Assembly: GCA_023410715.1 (NCBI GenBank)
Contig: JAEYPN010000031.1
Span: forward strand, 1 to 64,000
Source: Bacillota bacterium
GTDB lineage: Bacteria > Bacillota_I > Bacilli_A > Izemoplasmatales > UBA1188
DNA: 64,000 nucleotides
Direction: 5' to 3'
Below the pieces are notes generated by a model. The model worked only from the letters and a program-made list of their open reading frames with translations, ran no database searches and had not been told where the DNA came from. Positions 61,143-64,000 of this stretch are shown piece by piece; position 1 is the first letter of the stretch; every line of letters begins with the position of its first letter. A program made the position numbers and the translations under genes.

Positions 61143-63346
61143 ATTTTTTTCCTCCAAGTTGTTTTTATAATTACTTTATCAAAAAGATATAAGATACATG
61201 GCAAAAGAATCGTTACCATGACTACAGAAACAATAGTTCCTCTAGCTAACATATAACCAATATTTGCAATTATTCCGGTTTTAGAAACTAAGGAAACCAT
61301 AATACCGCAAATGGTTAAAATAATACCTGATGAAACAATCGTTGATGTACTATTCTTAATACTCTTAAACATCGCACTTTTTTTATCTAAAACAATACGT
61401 TCATCTAAATAGTTACTTGTATAAACAATACCATAATCAATAGTCGCACCCATCTGGATTGCTAATATTACCATATAACTTAAAAAGTTAATTTCCTCTT
61501 TTAATATAAGCGATAAAGAGAATGATAAATAAATAGCGCCTTGAATCACAATGATTAAAATAACTGGGATAGAAACCGATTTAAAAATTAATAAGATAAT
61601 GATAAAAATAAGTACAATCGTAAAAGTATTTATCATATTTAAATCTGATGAAAATGACTTTTTAATATCATTATTTACAATGACATCTCCGGCAATATAT
61701 GCTTTATCATAGCGCTTATCAATAATTTTTTCTAGTTCATCTAAATAGTCATACATTTCATCTTTCTTTGAATCTAGATTTAATTCTAGAATTATCCGTG
61801 AATAATTTTCACTACTAAAAACACTATAAACACTATTAATTTTTTCAATAATTATGTTTTTTATAAATAAAGGCTGTTCCTTAAATATTTCATTTAGGGC
61901 AATCCCAACTTTTGTATAATTTAGTAAAGTATCAATTTCCACTTTATCATCTAAAGTAATATCTTGTTTTTTAAAGTAATACTTAAATATTGGTAAAACA
62001 AAACTTTCATCAAAACCAGACAGTTCAATTGCTTCCTTATAATTTACGGGTGTTTTAAGTGTCGCAGTAAAAGACATTACATTTTTAACAATATAATTAT
62101 CTATAAACTTTAAGTTTTTGATATCTTTAATTAACTCAATTTCTTTATTAGCATCATCTTTAGTAGTTACCTTTGGTGTTAAAATCATTATTTGCGTTGA
62201 AGAATCAAAGGTTTTTAAAATCTGTTCTTCTTGGTGATATGTTGTCTTTTCTCGATAACTAATTTTCGTCTTAAAACTTAAGACAAATCCCGTTAATGCT
62301 AATCCTAAAAGTATAAAAGTAATAATAATTTTTTTATTAAAAAGGAAATTAGCTAATTTTTCTTTATTAATTCTTAACTCTTTATGTTTTAATTTTTCTA
62401 AAGGTTTTTTAAAAGTAACAATTAAAATGGGCATTAAAATAATCGTAATTACAACAGAAATTAGAATACTTTTAGTAAAAACTAAAGCCATATCAAGCCC
62501 TATTTTAATACTCATAAATGATAAAGAGATTAATCCAGCCATCGTTGTTAAGGCACTACATATAATACTACTAATAGAACTAGACATAGATTTAGTGATA
62601 GCTTTTATAGTATCTTTTTCTTCTTCTTTAACTAGATTATACTTATGCATAATAATGATAGAGTAATCAATTGTTAGGGCTAGCTGAATTATAGCCGCCA
62701 TCGAATTTGTATAATATGAAATTTCCTTAAAAATAATATTTGATCCAAGATTAAAAACAATTGTAAACGCAATAGTTATTACATAAATAATTGGTTCAAA
62801 AAATGAGGATGAAGTTAGTATAAGCAAAGTAATTATTAGAATGCTTGAAATAATTAAAATAAGAGGAACGTCATGGTCAGTATTTTTTTCAATCTCTGCC
62901 ATTTTTATAACGCTACCAGTTATAACATATTTATAATCATCTATTGTTTCTTTGACATTTAAAGTAAAATTTTTAACACTAGAATCATTTATTTCTCCAG
63001 AAACCATTACTTTGTATAAAGCACAGTTGTTACGATAAAATTCTTCTTTATTTACACTAAAAATTACCAAGTTCACACCAGCGACATACATAAGCTCGCT
63101 TTTGATACGTTCAGCTTCTTCTTTATTTATATTTTCTACCATCAATGTAAATTCTGTAGTTTTACCAAACTCTTTGTCTAAAATAGAAAGAGAAATTTTA
63201 GTATCTGATGTATCAGGTAGGTAATCTTCAATTCGATAATTAATGTTTAGACTTCCTATAAGTGTTAATGATACGATGAAAAAAACACTTAAAATAGTGA
63301 TTATTAAATATCGAATTTTAATTATTACAGCTATAAATTTTTTCAT
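61139..63346 (-). CDS. MMPL/RND-superfamily membrane transporter
   Basis: A 735-residue membrane protein with the RND pattern twice: one helix, an extracytoplasmic loop (about 35-160), then a bundle of five to six helices (about 165-340), a second large loop (about 370-570) and another bundle (about 575-725). Sterol-sensing-like region SMAAIIQLALTIDYSIIIMH (near 210) and SYMVILAIQMGATIDYGI carry the family's Asp for proton coupling. The substrate is likely a lipid or hydrophobic compound. Coupled to the Gfo/Idh gene by a 4-base overlap. Confidence 0.85.
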   Translation of the reverse strand: MKKFIAVIIKIRYLIITILSVFFIVSLTLIGSLNINYRIEDYLPDTSDTKISLSILDKEFGKTTEFTLMVENINKEEAERIKSELMYVAGVNLVIFSVNKEEFYRNNCALYKVMVSGEINDSSVKNFTLNVKETIDDYKYVITGSVIKMAEIEKNTDHDVPLILIISSILIITLLILTSSSFFEPIIYVITIAFTIVFNLGSNIIFKEISYYTNSMAAIIQLALTIDYSIIIMHKYNLVKEEEKDTIKAITKSMSSSISSIICSALTTMAGLISLSFMSIKIGLDMALVFTKSILISVVITIILMPILIVTFKKPLEKLKHKELRINKEKLANFLFNKKIIITFILLGLALTGFVLSFKTKISYREKTTYHQEEQILKTFDSSTQIMILTPKVTTKDDANKEIELIKDIKNLKFIDNYIVKNVMSFTATLKTPVNYKEAIELSGFDESFVLPIFKYYFKKQDITLDDKVEIDTLLNYTKVGIALNEIFKEQPLFIKNIIIEKINSVYSVFSSENYSRIILELNLDSKKDEMYDYLDELEKIIDKRYDKAYIAGDVIVNNDIKKSFSSDLNMINTFTIVLIFIIILLIFKSVSIPVILIIVIQGAIYLSFSLSLILKEEINFLSYMVILAIQMGATIDYGIVYTSNYLDERIVLDKKSAMFKSIKNSTSTIVSSGIILTICGIMVSLVSKTGIIANIGYMLARGTIVSVVMVTILLPCILYLFDKVIIKTTWRKKI

Positions 63347-63395
63347 TCTAGAACCTACACTTTCAAATTGACATTAAAATATTTTTAAATTATTT

Positions 63396-64000
63396 TTATA
63401 ACTTATCAATATAGTAAGCCCTAGATTCATTATCGAGCTGTACTCTAACATTTTTCCCAAATCCCGAACCTTGAAATTTAGGGTTAACTCTAATTCCTGC
63501 ATTTTTAATCGTCCGACCAGTTAAGATATATTGTTCATTATCACCATCAAGCTTATAGAATTTATTAATAATATTATGAATAATACCATCTTGTTTGATC
63601 CTGATTGGTGAAATTATATTAATCAAACTTCCAAATTTCTTAATTTCACAATGTTCAGGTATATTATAAAACTGATATAAGTTGTTTTCTTCTAAGCCAT
63701 CAATCTTTAAAACATCTTCACCTTTTTCAGGTCTTAGTGATTTTTGATAAAGTAACGCAACTGATTTATTTTTATTTTGTGATACAGCATAATGATATCC
63801 TTTTTCACTATTAAAAATATTCTCATCATGACGATAAAAATTCCCAAACTGCAAGCATTCGCGGTATTTCTTATAAATTTCAATCATTTTTTTTAAGTTT
63901 TTCTTTTCGCTTCTTTTAAGGTTACATAAATCTAGTTCAAAGCCAAAAACCCCAAATAAAGCAGTATTAAAGCGTGAATTAAGGGTTGTTTTTCTTAAAG
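63396..64000 (-). CDS. Alpha-galactosidase (GH36), 3' part only
   Basis: The frame is open to the window edge (200 residues visible), so the 5' part with the catalytic Asp residues lies beyond base 64000. The visible part is the end of a GH36 alpha-galactosidase: SRFNTALFGVFGFELDL near the edge, then IEIYKKYRECLQFGNFYR and the C-terminal beta domain with VALLYQKSLRP and IDGLEENNLYQFYN. The intracellular enzyme would release galactose from raffinose-type sugars, fitting the carbohydrate cluster. Confidence 0.9.
   Translation of the reverse strand, partial: LRKTTLNSRFNTALFGVFGFELDLCNLKRSEKKNLKKMIEIYKKYRECLQFGNFYRHDENIFNSEKGYHYAVSQNKNKSVALLYQKSLRPEKGEDVLKIDGLEENNLYQFYNIPEHCEIKKFGSLINIISPIRIKQDGIIHNIINKFYKLDGDNEQYILTGRTIKNAGIRVNPKFQGSGFGKNVRVQLDNESRAYYIDKL

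Overview
The window is AT-rich (roughly 30% G+C by eye) and looks like a low-GC Bacillota chromosome, most likely a Bacilli or Mollicutes-related lineage such as the gut RF39, Izemoplasma or Acholeplasma groups. The evidence is the gene order (xerD-deoB, hemW-lepA, mutS2-truB-ribF, lspA-rluD, hisS-aspS behind a T-box), a type B RNase P RNA, a nup-type BMP/ABC nucleoside importer, an ECF S-component, lipoproteins with classic lipoboxes, and strong AGGAGG Shine-Dalgarno sites. UGA is a stop codon here (several ATGA gene junctions). Nearly every gene is on the minus strand, as expected for one replichore arm. Promoters repeatedly carry TGnTATAAT extended -10 elements with poor -35 boxes.

Layout. 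0.1-5.5 kb: deoB, xerD, hemW, lepA and a small membrane protein in one minus-strand run. 5.5-5.9 kb: rnpB with its own promoter and terminator. 5.9-8.2 kb: a Nudix hydrolase, a YczE-like membrane protein and a lone GltD-like oxidoreductase. 8.2-9.6 kb: a protein ending in a divergent DisA_N-like (diadenylate cyclase) domain. 9.7-14.7 kb: the protein-quality cluster tig-clpX-lon. 14.9-17 kb: a large lipoprotein of unknown function. 17-22 kb: mutS2, truB, ribF and a YcjF/DUF697 membrane protein. 22.1 kb: rnhC on the plus strand, followed exactly by a 367-bp internally deleted IS3-family element with terminal inverted repeats and a 3-bp target duplication. 23.3-29.1 kb: a seven-gene, mostly overlapping operon (psuG, dCMP deaminase, PDZ/Lon-like protease, membrane protein, lspA, rluD, GrpB-phosphodiesterase fusion). 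29.2-33.5 kb: acpP, a T-box leader, hisS, aspS and an esterase. 33.8-38.9 kb: a nucleoside importer of the BmpA/NupOPQ type. 39-45.6 kb: a CYTH protein, a MacB-like ABC exporter, an ECF S-component with a small kinase, hemolysin III, a FlaR-like kinase and a GNAT acetyltransferase.

45.6-51.4 kb is an accessory island: decayed ORFs, a truncated IS110-family transposase, a secreted HExxH metalloprotease with a lipoprotein partner (visibly higher G+C, TTG start, a leader mini-ORF, and a run of nine G just upstream of the promoter), and a decayed ImmA/IrrE-type peptidase gene. It lies on the 3' side of a tRNA-Glu(CUC) gene. 51.6-54.1 kb holds gltX and yebC. 54.2-64 kb is a carbohydrate-use region: an MFS transporter, two GH30 glycosidases (one cytoplasmic, one surface lipoprotein with a carbohydrate-binding module), an aldo/keto reductase, a Gfo/Idh/MocA oxidoreductase, an MMPL-type RND transporter, and the 3' part of an alpha-galactosidase that runs off the window.

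The observations most worth following are the divergent DAC-like protein, the G-tract next to the metalloprotease promoter, the GrpB-phosphodiesterase fusion, the T-box whose specifier region contains both Asp and His codons in front of hisS-aspS, and the mini IS3 element.
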